DNA of 64,000 nucleotides, taken from positions 4,220,501-4,284,500 of the forward strand of contig OX485808.1 in assembly GCA_950295325.1 (NCBI GenBank), given 5' to 3'. The DNA comes from Polytrichum commune (lineage: Eukaryota; Streptophyta; Polytrichopsida; Polytrichales; Polytrichaceae). Positions 1 to 10,077 of the stretch are shown here, piece by piece (the first letter of the stretch is position 1; each line of letters begins with the position of its first letter). Below the pieces are notes generated by a model, which saw only the letters and a list, made by a program, of their open reading frames with translations, was not told where the DNA came from and did no database searches. Both the position numbers and the translations under genes were made by a program.

Positions 1-112
1 TGGATTCTCCAAAGATCATGTGTTCAAAGGGTGTGCAGTAAGACAAGAACAAACGTGGCATAAATTTGGTGCAAAAACCAGATAGTGATTAATTTGCAAA
101 AAAAATCTCACA

Positions 113-140
113 AAACCCTGAGCCCTGAACCCTAAACCCT
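113..140. repeat. degenerate telomere-type repeat (CCCTAAA-like units)
   Basis: Four successive heptamer-like units, CCCTGAG, CCCTGAA, CCCTAAA and CCCTTG, match the plant telomere unit with substitutions. They lie just past the stop codon of the minus-strand frame at 146-637. Whether this is an interstitial telomere relic or a telo-box-like motif cannot be told. Confidence 0.6.
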
Positions 141-145
141 TGCAG

Positions 146-637
146 TCAAGAGTTTGAATTTCCGTAACTAACCGGTGCTTCGGAGTCCTTTGTGCTTGGT
201 TTTGAGCCAGCAGCAGTGACATTAAGAACATCGGTGGCAGGATCTATCATGGCGTTCTGAGACCCTATTACGACGTTCCATCCTTTAACAAGGTTCTTAT
301 CAGGATCAATTTTCTTCAAGTCTCGTACGTTGGCAAGGCAACAAGTATAGCCGGTTTTCATTGACAACTTAACCCGTCGTCCCAAACCATTTTCTTCAAA
401 GTGCTTGTGGATGACTTGCGCGATGGCGAAGCTTTCGTGGCGTCGCGGGAAACAATATATATATGTGAGACTCGGTGCATCACCAACTTTGAGGAATTTG
501 GCGGCCTTGAAAGCATGCTTCTGAGCCGCTAACTGCGCCTTCAAATGGTTTGTTGCTTCTGTGAGCATCGAGGAGGGACTGATCTGGATCTTCAACACAG
601 GCGGCCACACAAGGCGGTCCTCTATTGTCAATGTCAT
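146..637 (-). CDS. hypothetical protein, 163 residues, unrecognised
   Basis: This is an uninterrupted 163-codon frame with an ATG at 637, unusually long for this AT-rich region. The composition is protein-like: a Lys/Ala-rich helix near residues 30-50, a YIYCFPRRHESF segment around residue 60 and a tail rich in Ser/Thr/Asn. There is no signal peptide or membrane segment, and I recognise no family. It could be a stand-alone gene, one exon of a larger gene, or part of a decayed transposon. No neighbour suggests a function. Confidence 0.4.
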   Translation of the reverse strand: MTLTIEDRLVWPPVLKIQISPSSMLTEATNHLKAQLAAQKHAFKAAKFLKVGDAPSLTYIYCFPRRHESFAIAQVIHKHFEENGLGRRVKLSMKTGYTCCLANVRDLKKIDPDKNLVKGWNVVIGSQNAMIDPATDVLNVTAAGSKPSTKDSEAPVSYGNSNS

Positions 638-714
638 TGTGCGTGTTGACGAAACCCCTTCGAACTTGTTAGTCCCTCCCTGCTTCCCTGTGATAATAAG
701 ACCAAATACTTAAT

Positions 715-1970
715 GAGTAGTTTCCGAACGGGAGCAATCTCCTACATACAATGCCCAGCCCATCAGTAAACAGCGAGATGCATCGACAAGCAGGTAGGGC
801 GACAAGTGCGAAAACTTTTTTATGGATTTCTCTGCAGTAAGTTAGCCTCCTTGAGTGATGTTCAACATAATTCGCTGCTTGGCTGCGAACTACAGTATGT
901 CTGGCCCCTGAACCAAGTACTCAGGAATGCTCAACCTAATTCTTGGCAACAACTCTTATGATGTTATTAACAATGAAGTGGAACAGAACAGGAATCACCT
1001 ACTTCAATGCAAATCCCCAGCTCATCCGAAAACAACAAGATGCATTGACAACCAGATTGGGCGACAAGTGGACTATCTTTTTTACGGAATTCTCTTCACG
1101 AATTCAGTTTCCTTGAGTAAATACTCGACATAATTCGCTGCTTGGCTGTGAATAATGTCTGCTGCAACTCATGCCCCAAAACCAAGTACTTAGAAATGCT
1201 CCGCCTAATTCTTGGCAGTGATTCTCATAATTGTGACTGACGATCAAGTGGGACGGAACTTGAAGGACATTACTTTACAGAAAACCTCATAATTAGTTAG
1301 ACATCGTTAAGTGAATAAACTCTTAAATTGCAGCACACAAATTGATAAGGCCCTACCTATACTTTCTGATGAGGATTAGTGATCTCCTTATTTAGCATGA
1401 GCAATCACTCAGACTTCATGTTAAGGCCTCCAATACTACTTAAGCATCAATTATTCTTACCAAGCAATCAATAATGGTCGAGCATGTGTCGAGAATATAT
1501 GTCGATCCCTGTCAAGACTTATGTCAAGCATTTACTACAACCTGTTGAGAAAATTAAACACCAGAAATATAGTTTCCGAACGGGAATCGCATACTTTCAT
1601 ATGTCCAGCTCATCAGGAATCGACGAGATGCATCGACAAGCAGGTACTGCGACATGTGGATTATCTTATTTATGGAATTCTCTTCATCAATTTAGCCGGC
1701 TTGAGTGGAAAGCTCGACATAATTCGCTGCCTAGCAGGTAGACCTCCTTGAGTGAATGAATAAACCCTAAAATTGCTGCACACAATCTGATGATGCCCTA
1801 CGTACCAATCCTTGCTGATGAGGATCGGAGACCTCCTTTCTTAACGTGAGCAATCAATCAAAGTTCAAGACTACGGATCAAGTACTTACCGAGCAATCAA
1901 TGATTTTGGAGCATATGTGGCGAATCCATATCGACCGCTGCCAAGAATTATGTGGAGCATTCACTATGGG
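715..1970. repeat. degenerate local tandem duplications
   Basis: A block with the core GATGCATYGACAA, then GGGCGACAAGTG-like sequence and CATAATTCGCTGC, recurs near 777, 1039 and 1627. A second block (GCACACAA, GATGAGGAT, GAGCAATCA, then AAGCATTCACTA-like text) occurs near 1330-1530 and 1780-1970. Copies are diverged and spaced irregularly at 260-590 bp. No coding frame is convincing; short frames here read the repeat itself. Confidence 0.7.
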
Positions 1971-2200
1971 AGGAGGCTAATAAAGGAACAGATTTCTGTG
2001 CATGAGAACAATTAGTTCCAATTCAATCTTCCTTACTTTCTATGTAGAAGCCTCTTCTAATCGGCGTTCTCTCTCCCTCTCTCTCTCTCTCTTTTGAGTT
2101 TATGGGAAGCCTCCTTCCTTCAAGCTCTCAACCTCTAGACTAGTGTAGCTTCAGGGGCCCTAGTTAGTTAATGGCACCTAAGGTATGTGGGCCTTATTTA

Positions 2201-2593
2201 GGGGTTGTTTACACGAAAGCCATTAGGCCATGGCTCTTGAGAATCCTTGAATTCTCATCAGTTGAGAGTGTCACAACCCCTGTTTTAGGTTCACATGAGG
2301 GTAGGTTTGGACCGTAACCCATGATGTTTTCAGTGGATGAATAATCCACATGGAATGTTACATAGCAAGTATGGATCATGTTGGCCATGTCTGTAGGGAA
2401 AATTGTCGAGACAGCTCTTGAAGGTAGACCTGACAGAACTTGTGGCAGGAATTTTGGTTTACATTGAGGGCTTGTGCTCTCAAAAAAATATTGTAGGCTA
2501 TAGTCCACAGAGTAATCTATGGTCTCATTAAAAAAGTGGGGTATCATGGTCATTTAAGAGCCATGGCCTAATGCCTTTGGTGTAAACAAGCCC
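2201..2593. mobile_element. MITE with ~38-bp terminal inverted repeats
   Basis: The left end GGGGTTGTTTACACGAAAG and the reverse complement of the right end GGGCTTGTTTACACCAAAG match, and the match continues through CATTAGGCCATGGCTCTT. The 393-bp interior has no transposase. Flanking trinucleotides are TTA (left) and GTA (right), possibly a diverged 3-bp target duplication as made by PIF/Harbinger-type elements. The short minus-strand frame inside is a by-product of the element. Confidence 0.75.
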
Positions 2594-4193
2594 GTATATT
2601 GTGGTCGCTCTTCTCAATTGGATGCCTATGTTTGGATGCTTTATGGCAAGGTTTGTAGTTAAGGAGGATATTCAAAAGACTTAGGTAACGATCATGATAG
2701 AACGATGAGATTGGATTGTGTGTACAAAATACAACATCATTCTAACTTTAATTGTTAATACAATTGGGAGGGCTTATTCAAATTTCATTCAAAGAGAAAG
2801 AGAGTGTTCATTTTGACCTATTATAACATTTGCATCTTGACTTTAGATTCTAAGATTTGAAATGATTATCGTCATGATTTGCAACTGCTAATTGGATGAG
2901 AGAGCTTCCCATTCAATCCAATGACCGAAAGTGTACCATGGAGTTGGAAGTGCCCACATTAGGGCCACATATCTTACGGCTCTTCATACCACACATTATA
3001 ATGTACCTCTAGTACTCAAGCTCATTAGTTTGTTCAAACTTACTAGATGGACATCGCCTCCCCCCTCCCCCCATGGACATCCATCTAAACCCTATAAGTT
3101 ACATCCTATGTGCTTGTAATTCATTTCAATTGGTCCCAATATAACAATATGGGGTCTTTGAAACACTAGTTGAACACATATGGGTACTTCACAAACTTTT
3201 AAATTGGGTCCCACTAGACTACATTGTTTTGTCTAATTAGCGTGGGTTGGAATTTAGTGTGGCCCACACGAACTTTTATAGTACTTGCCTTCGTTAACAT
3301 TAGTAAGTTTATAGTACTTGTCTTGCCTTGGATTTTCATCAAAATATGCAGACGAAAACACTCATACTAAATTTTCACACTGGAAGTTACACGTCAACTA
3401 TAATAAAATTTAAAAAAACAAAACAATGTGGGTAATTGGGAACTACTGTGGCCCAGACTAATTAGACAAAATAGCATAGTTTGAAAGTTATAAAGATTCC
3501 CAAAAATTCCAAACTACCAATGATTCCCAACATTTTTGATTGGATAAATGAAAAGTAAATTGGTATGCAATAATATCCCAATAATATCCTCTTTCACTTT
3601 CAAAAATGAAGAGTGCTCTTTGATGATTTGCCTTGTCACTGATGTGCTTGTATGGATGGATGCTGCAAATTTTCCGTCAATGCACTCTAAGGTAGAAGCA
3701 CCCAATCCGATCAGAAACCCTAATTCCAACATTGGTTTTTCTATCAAAGTGGGCAACTATGTGCTTGAACATGAACATTAATTATATAACTCTAAGGACT
3801 AAAAACACAACTCATTGGTTGAAGGAAACAAAATGTCAACGAACAACATTATCCATTTAAAGAGGAGTGTATGGCTTAAAAAGGTCAAATGAGATTTAGA
3901 ACTTTGAATATTTCTAAAATATGTTTATATGCTTTGATTTCTAAAATATGCTTTGATTCATGCAGTCTTAGTGTCGTTGTGCTCATAATGTAATTGCCAA
4001 TCCAAATAAGATGTTAGATCATTTCTCTGGATTAGGTAAAGGATTGTAGTGCTCAAAGTGTTTGTGATAGACGTTTATACCTTATATAAGAAGAAACCAA
4101 ACATGGTCTCATATTAGGCACTTAGGGATAAACTTGTTTTAGCATGGAGGTTGATGATACACATAACTTAGACCAACATGGTAACATAGTGGA
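2594..4193. other. intergenic, no gene seen
   Basis: AT-rich sequence without a credible coding frame. Short motifs of the type GTGGCCCACACTAATTAGAC around 3220-3480 resemble fragments of the inverted-repeat elements near 8 kb. Confidence 0.5.
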
Positions 4194-4398
4194 AGTGTAT
4201 TGATGGATCCACCTATGGAGAGATACCCAAATCTCAAGGAAGAGGTTGGCGGTTCGAATCCCGGCTATGAAATCTCCTCTCTACTTGATGGAAAACTTGC
4301 CAGGTGGTGAACTTCCTCCTGGGCTTTGGCGCTGACCTGTCGGCCTTCTGTCTAAAAATAAATTTTAAAAAAAAAAGTGGATTGATGGATCCACCTAT
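4194..4398 (+). mobile_element. tRNA-derived SINE with target-site duplications
   Basis: The element body is 4217-4375. It starts GGAGAGATACCC, carries a perfect polymerase III B-box (GGTTCGAATCC, about 4251-4261), has ATCTCC able to pair with the 5' GGAGA(G)AT as a tRNA acceptor stem would, and ends in an A-rich tail. It is flanked by direct repeats of 23 bp with one mismatch (4194-4216 and 4376-4398, core TTGATGGATCCACCTAT). The head resembles a serine or leucine tRNA with an internal deletion. About 105 bp of non-tRNA body separates head and tail. Orientation is plus. Confidence 0.8.
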
Positions 4399-4709
4399 AG
4401 TCGAGTAAACCTAGCATATCGGGTAACAATATTTGGTAATAAGTAGTCTTGAGGTCAGTTGTTCCCTATGCTGGGTTCATGTTATTTCTTATAATGCTCA
4501 GAATTTTTTTGATAAATATGTCCACTATTGTACCAAGTTCTATACCATTTGGTGGATAAAGTAGACAAATAATGCCCAATTTCATGATTACAATATCTCA
4601 CCATTGTATTTCACATCAAGAAACAATACATTTGACAAGCTGGGGTCCCCATTCTGAGTCTATATAGGGTAAGCTGAAATATCAATTCCTCTTCTTCTTT
4701 TTATTGAAT

Positions 4710-4735
4710 TACACCATTTATGGTATTTAGTGTCA
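4710..4735. mobile_element. single end of the TACACC-type MITE family
   Basis: TACACCATTTATGGTATTTA followed by GTGTCAC matches the terminus of the MITEs at 15301-15521 and 52744-52952. No partner end is visible nearby, so this is a truncated copy. Confidence 0.5.
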
Positions 4736-6685
4736 CATGCGTAATAGTGTGAATGATGCCCCCCTCCCACCTGACTTTACCAAATAACCAAAGTCTTTCC
4801 TTAAAACCGGGTTAAGCTCTCTCGGTTATAGCGGAGGCGTCCAGCTATCCCAATGCACCTACAAGAATTTGCTCCGCAAATTTTTGAGTAGGTTTTAGTT
4901 AAGCAATTTTCACACATGTTCATTGTTTTATCTACCAAGCAATGATTTGTTGGATAGTTTTTGTCCCATCCCCAAATGCCTTACGACTCGTTTATCTTAT
5001 TACCACTGGTTTTTGTTAACGAAGCTCCTCATGCCCTCATAGCTAAGATTAAAACCAACCAATCACAAGGGCGGGAGGTGATAAATTTTAAGGTCCTACA
5101 TTCTTGCCTCATGTCTAGGTACCGATGGGAGGGTCGGTGCTTGAGGCTTAAAACCTCCACTTTTAAACCATGCCACATCATCTGCCAACTAGGCTCCAGA
5201 CTAGATAGTGTCGATGGTGTGGAGGCCGTGTTTTTAGAACCAACTTTTAGGTTTAGCTAAAGTCAAGGGGAAAGGGGGCATTACCCTATTTTGAGGTGTA
5301 TACTAGGTTACATTAATGGTCAACAACTTCATCATTAGTGTCATCTCATGACACTTGGCGTTCAAGTGCGTTTGCTAATATCTTGGCATGAGTATGTTCA
5401 ACAATGTTATGAGGTGTATGGGTTTAGGGTTTAGGGTTACACAATAGTCTACAAGTTGACTAAAGTATACACAAATGACACTTGCCATTAGAGTCGAACC
5501 ACGTATTGTTGATCACGACCCCACTGGGAATCTATATGATGCCTTAATTTCAATTAGGATGGGATTAATTTTGGTAATTTATTTTCGTGGGTGGTTTAAA
5601 TAAGGTTCCATGTTTCACGGTTTATGAGGGTTATTTCCATGTAGGCCGCTTGCCCACTAGATTCCAATGGAAATGCAAATGCCACCAAGTGGAATCTACA
5701 TATCCACTAGGATTTGGTGGACGAAGTTGCCTACATGGAAACTAACCCTAAGTCTCCAACCTCAGTTACGGTATCACCAGGGAGTCGATAGTGCCATGAC
5801 ACATGTCTCTGGTTTTGAGTGCTTAAGTGATGAGGAATTCGTCTCAAAATGAGTGGTTATGGCATACTCAAGACATTGGTGATGTGTTCGGACCAACTTT
5901 TGCCTTCAAAAATTCACAATTATTTCAATTTAAGGAATAAAATTACCAATAAATTTGCAATCCTCCTAATTTCTATCCTCCTACACATGAAACTTTTGCA
6001 CTTCCTTAAACTGCTCCAAATTTGGCACATAATATCTTAAGTGATCATTTATAAGAGCCTCTACTCTTGTATGTTATTCCCCTTGCATACTAAAACGCAA
6101 TCTCTATCATCTAAAGTACCCCAATGTGATACTCTACATAATGTAGATATTTTTGCACATCATGGAGTTACTTATGTTGACAAATGAAATCATATTGGCA
6201 ATTAGCAAGAGTGGCACTCTGACACCTCTAGGCATCTAGTTTAGGCCCTTCACAAATAATGTACATGACAACAAATACCATGATTGGTGTAATATGAAGA
6301 TTCGGGAATAAATCATACTCCATCAAGGCCCCACAAAGCAGAGTAGGATGCAGAGAAGAGAAGAGAAGAGAAGAAACGTTGACCTTATTGGGATGAGCAT
6401 GATTGAAATGCATGTTCGACCCACCCTTGGTATTATGTCCACTGGACATAACATCAGTGGTTCAGGACTACTAACCCCTCTTGGGATGTGGGCACTATAG
6501 TGAACAGGGTAACCAAAGTGACTATGGGAACTGAGTGGCTAGAGGTTGGTGGGGTTAGTGTGGTTGTGTTGTTGTAGGGGTATATGATCACTTTTCTTTG
6601 TGCGGTGGTCGCCGAGTCATGGGACTTCTCGGTGGTTCATTGTATGTGAGGGTTAGCATCATGTGTTTAGTGGTCCGGATTCGAT
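4736..6685. other. intergenic, no supported gene
   Basis: A plus-strand frame at 4961-5260 (99 codons) has no recognisable similarity and is not called. An interstitial telomere-type motif lies at 5420-5438 and a short GAGAA-type array at 6355-6376. Confidence 0.5.
5420..5438 (+). repeat. interstitial TTTAGGG repeat
   Basis: Perfect GGGTTTAGGGTTTAGGGTT, about 2.7 plant telomere units, in gene-free sequence. Confidence 0.7.
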
Positions 6686-6913
6686 TCATGATGGCCGTGT
6701 ATTAGGGTTTGGAGACCTACATATGGGGCATGTAATTGATGGGAAAGCCTCCCTTCCAAAGAACAATTGTTTCCTGGCATTGCCCATGTATTGGCCATGT
6801 CGCAGTTTTAGAAGACATGTTTTTTGAGAGTCAGTTATGTTTTTGTTTGTCCAAAATTTATTTGATAGCTCATTATCTATTTTCTCAATGTTGGGATATA
6901 GTATGGGGATCAA
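6686..6913 (-). pseudogene. LINE (non-LTR retrotransposon) 3'-end remnant
   Basis: The minus-strand frame contains LLKLRHGQYMGNARKQLFF followed by a C-P-I-C pair. This is the pattern of the zinc-binding (zf-RVT-like) segment near the C-terminus of plant non-LTR retrotransposon polyproteins, which normally continues with a further Cys/His-rich stretch. Past the stop at 6686 the expected CANPHIH-like continuation can be read only in another frame with stops, so the copy is frameshifted. The reverse transcriptase core is not present next to it. Dead fragment. Confidence 0.55.
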
Positions 6914-7817
6914 TTATAGATTTATATTCTTATCATATTTTGTGAGATGTTTTTCAAGGAATCTAATAGGTCCTTTGTCAGGGGTTGCATGTATAATTGG
7001 TTGCTATGGTCAATCTGCTGATGAAGCAAGAGGGGCAAACTTCCTTGTGTTCGCCATTAATGACAAGGGAATTAGACTTTGTCGATGTTAGCAAAGGTTT
7101 GAATAGGATCCCACTACATTTTGGTGGCCAAGCACTTCCGTGTGGAGTATATGGGTCAACAATTGATGTAGTAAATTTGCCTTGTTGGAAAAGAAATGCA
7201 AGTTTGAATGTGATTGTAATCTCATTTATTCATTTTAATTGTTGCATGAGTAGATAGATAACTTGCACTTTTGCATAGTGTATTAAGACAACTAATATCA
7301 ATCCAAAATCTAGAAAAAAACGCATTGGGGATCATTTGAATAATAAGATTATGTGATCTTAGAAAACCTTAATGTAAAATACAACACTCTTGGATCCACA
7401 ACAACATATATTCAAATCAAAAACTATTTTTTGCACTCAAATGAAAGTTGATTTCTAGTTTTAGAGTAGAGAAGCAGTAAACTCCCCCTACTCCAAGTAC
7501 TTTCATGCCCTCCTACAATTGTGTGGACAACCAATTCTCGTTACCTAGGTAGATATTAAGCACACAAGCATGTGTTTGACGGGTAAGATTTTTGCCACTT
7601 AATGGTTTTGTTGACTTGGCCAACACATGGAAGTGTGCTTGATGGGACACCCTTTGAAGTATCAAGCATTACATGCAATATCATAGCCACAACTCGATTT
7701 GATTAGTAGACTAGTTGCTAAAAGATTGACACAAACTTATCAACCCAGTTTCTTATGTGATAATTGTAGAGGGTTCTCTATGCTAACAAAAAAGAAGAAG
7801 AATTTATCCCATCATAT
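6914..7817. other. intergenic, no gene seen
   Basis: AT-rich. Overlapping frames at 6837-7257 are short, have no recognised motif and may include antisense LINE sequence. Confidence 0.45.
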
Positions 7818-8660
7818 TGTCATGTGGGGTGGAATTAGCATGGGTCCAAGACTCACAGTCTTCCCCTCAATCTTCCTTGAGACTTCCAACAAACATCTTA
7901 CACAAAATAAACTCATTACACCAAATGTAGCATAAAACCAAATAACTTTCTAATTACAAAATTATTGTAGTTCACACTAATTTAAAACTAGAGATTCGAC
8001 ACGTGTTGAAAATTAATGTGGGCTTTATAGAATTATTGAGGCTCACATCAATAGATTTGTTGAGTGTAGTTTCCATTTGCATCTCAAGTGAATCTTATCC
8101 AATGTACGAATGACACTGATGGAACTTAGAGCAACCCATGTTAATTATTTCCACGCTAATTTCCCACCCATACTAATAGGATTGTTTAATGTAGCCATTT
8201 GATGCCCATTTGATGAAGATAGTTGATTTTCTTTGCAAATTGTAAGCCAAATACCGTCTACCTTCATCAAACGGGGATCAAATGGCTAGTACACTAAATA
8301 CTCCTATTAGTGTGGGTATAAAATGATTGTGAAAATAATTACCGTGGACCACTCTAAATGTCTCTAGATGGGGCGGAAATAACATGGCTTGTGGATCCAA
8401 GACACTAGGTTTTCCCCTCAATCTTCCTTGACACTTGTGACACTAAATAGTCACCTTACATCAAGATTGAAATAAAATTAAATGATTGCCCACATCAATT
8501 TCCTAGAAGAACAATTAATGTAACCCATGCTAATTCTAAACTAGAGATTTGGTTGGGGTTGAAAGTTAATGTAGCCATGGTCATTCTCATAATGAGTTTT
8601 AGTGTGGGATCTAGAGAAATATCGTGGCCCACACTACTAGGACTATTCAATGTACCTTCT
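7818..8660. repeat. diverged direct repeat pair enclosing a fold-back element
   Basis: Sequence near 7818-8080 recurs near 8367-8660: GGGGYGGAAWTARCATGG, then CTTCCCCTCAATCTTCCTTG-like text, then AAACTAGAGATT and GTTGAAARTTAATGTRG. The fold-back element at 8127-8358 sits between the two copies. Confidence 0.6.
8127..8358. mobile_element. fold-back MITE with ~90-bp inverted arms
   Basis: The left arm (about 8127-8222) and the reverse complement of the right arm (about 8262-8358) align nearly end to end: both contain GTAATTATTT/TTAATTATTT, CCCACACTAATAGGA-like text, AGCCATTTGATSCC and TTTGATGAAGRTAG. Only about 40 bp separates the arms. There is no coding capacity. The transcript would form a long hairpin. 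Confidence 0.75.
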
Positions 8661-8739
8661 TCCCCTCTAGTTTAGGAGTGAAAACTCGTAAACAAACAAT
8701 TGGCAAAGCTCCTCATTGGAACAACATTATACTGTAGTT

Positions 8740-9110
8740 GTGCCTAATTTGGTTACTTATCTTAATCTGACACCTATATTTGAGTGGTATGTGATTAGGT
8801 GTGGCTCCAACAACAACTACCAAAAAGATGTGTGTTTAAAAGAGAGTGAACTATGTGCTCAAACATGATAACTATTCTAATAGGCTCAATAGTTAACACA
8901 ATTGGTGGGACCTATATGACCATTCAATGAGTGCCATAAAAATCTTCTTCACATTCAAAATGGATAAGATATTCATATGAGCTCCAGAAATTATGACGAA
9001 AGCGGCTACAACCTCATTTGGATTTATTGACCACGTTGTACTAATGACATGTTTCATATCATGGAAGAAGTGGGCTAGTCAGAAAAAATAACCATTTAAG
9101 AACCATCTAC
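8740..9110. repeat. dispersed repeat R1, copy 1
   Basis: Shares an ordered series of blocks with 26563-26900 and 29155-29500: ATGTGCTCAAA, TTGGKGGGAYCTATATG, CATATGAGCTCC, ATGGCTATGGCC-like text, TGCATGTTT-ATATCCTAGGAGAAGTGGG. All three copies are in the same orientation. No terminal inverted repeat or coding frame was seen. Confidence 0.7.
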
Positions 9111-10017
9111 CTTACTTTGGCTGGTAGTTGTTGCTCCATTTTTTTTTATAAATAATCATGGTCAAAATCTCATATTAAGAATGACAACACAATTGTAAGT
9201 TTGCCTAAATTTGTATATCACTATCACAACAACCCCCGGGGTGGCAACGCATGTATAAGAAGCAGGGGTCACTTGCTTTAGAAGAGGAATTGAAGTTGAA
9301 ATTTATAATACATAAATTTATAATTAGTTTATTATAAGTTATAACAAGAGATTTGAAGAAAAGAGATGCACCTGCTAATTCTAATAAGCTATAAATGAGA
9401 ATTTTCTTTTCATGAGAATGACTTGAAACTCATAAATGCTCAATCCATTTGAAGTTGTTACCTGAGTTCTATGGGAGTTCAATATACACCTACAATCATT
9501 AAGCTAGTGAGAACACACATAAAATTTGGACTTGGATGTTATCAAACATTGGTTCTGATGGATTATTACGACGTCGACCAAGAGTGTAGATGTAAATTGA
9601 TAATCATTTGCAAATCCAAATCCAAATGTAGAATCCAAATGTTATGTTATGTATGAAATGGACTAGACATGCAATTGCAGATGGATGAGATTAGATCGTC
9701 ATCTCCGACCTCCTTTGTACCAATCTAAAAAGTAGAGACGAGCCAAAGGCACCATAATCATCTATAATATGATGTAATGTTTATCTATGAAGGTTGGCTT
9801 AACTAGGACATACAAGGCGTTTAAACATATATGGAGAGGGAAAAAAAGAAAAAGAAAAAGAAAAAGAAAAAAAGACTAACATAAGTTGTGAAGGTACATC
9901 AAAAGATACACTTGTGGAATCAATGTGGGAACAACTTCATCATGTTTAAAGGTAATGAATCGTGAGAACTTAAAAGATCTCATGTTTTCTTCATGAGTTG
10001 ATTCATGCAAAAAGGTG

Positions 10018-10077
<60 letters not shown>

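Noticed and set aside
4230-4275. Functional tRNA gene (B-box GGTTCGAATCC)
   Set aside because: The cloverleaf is incomplete (internal deletion, no proper A-box spacing), and the segment is followed by a SINE body, an A-tail and target duplications.
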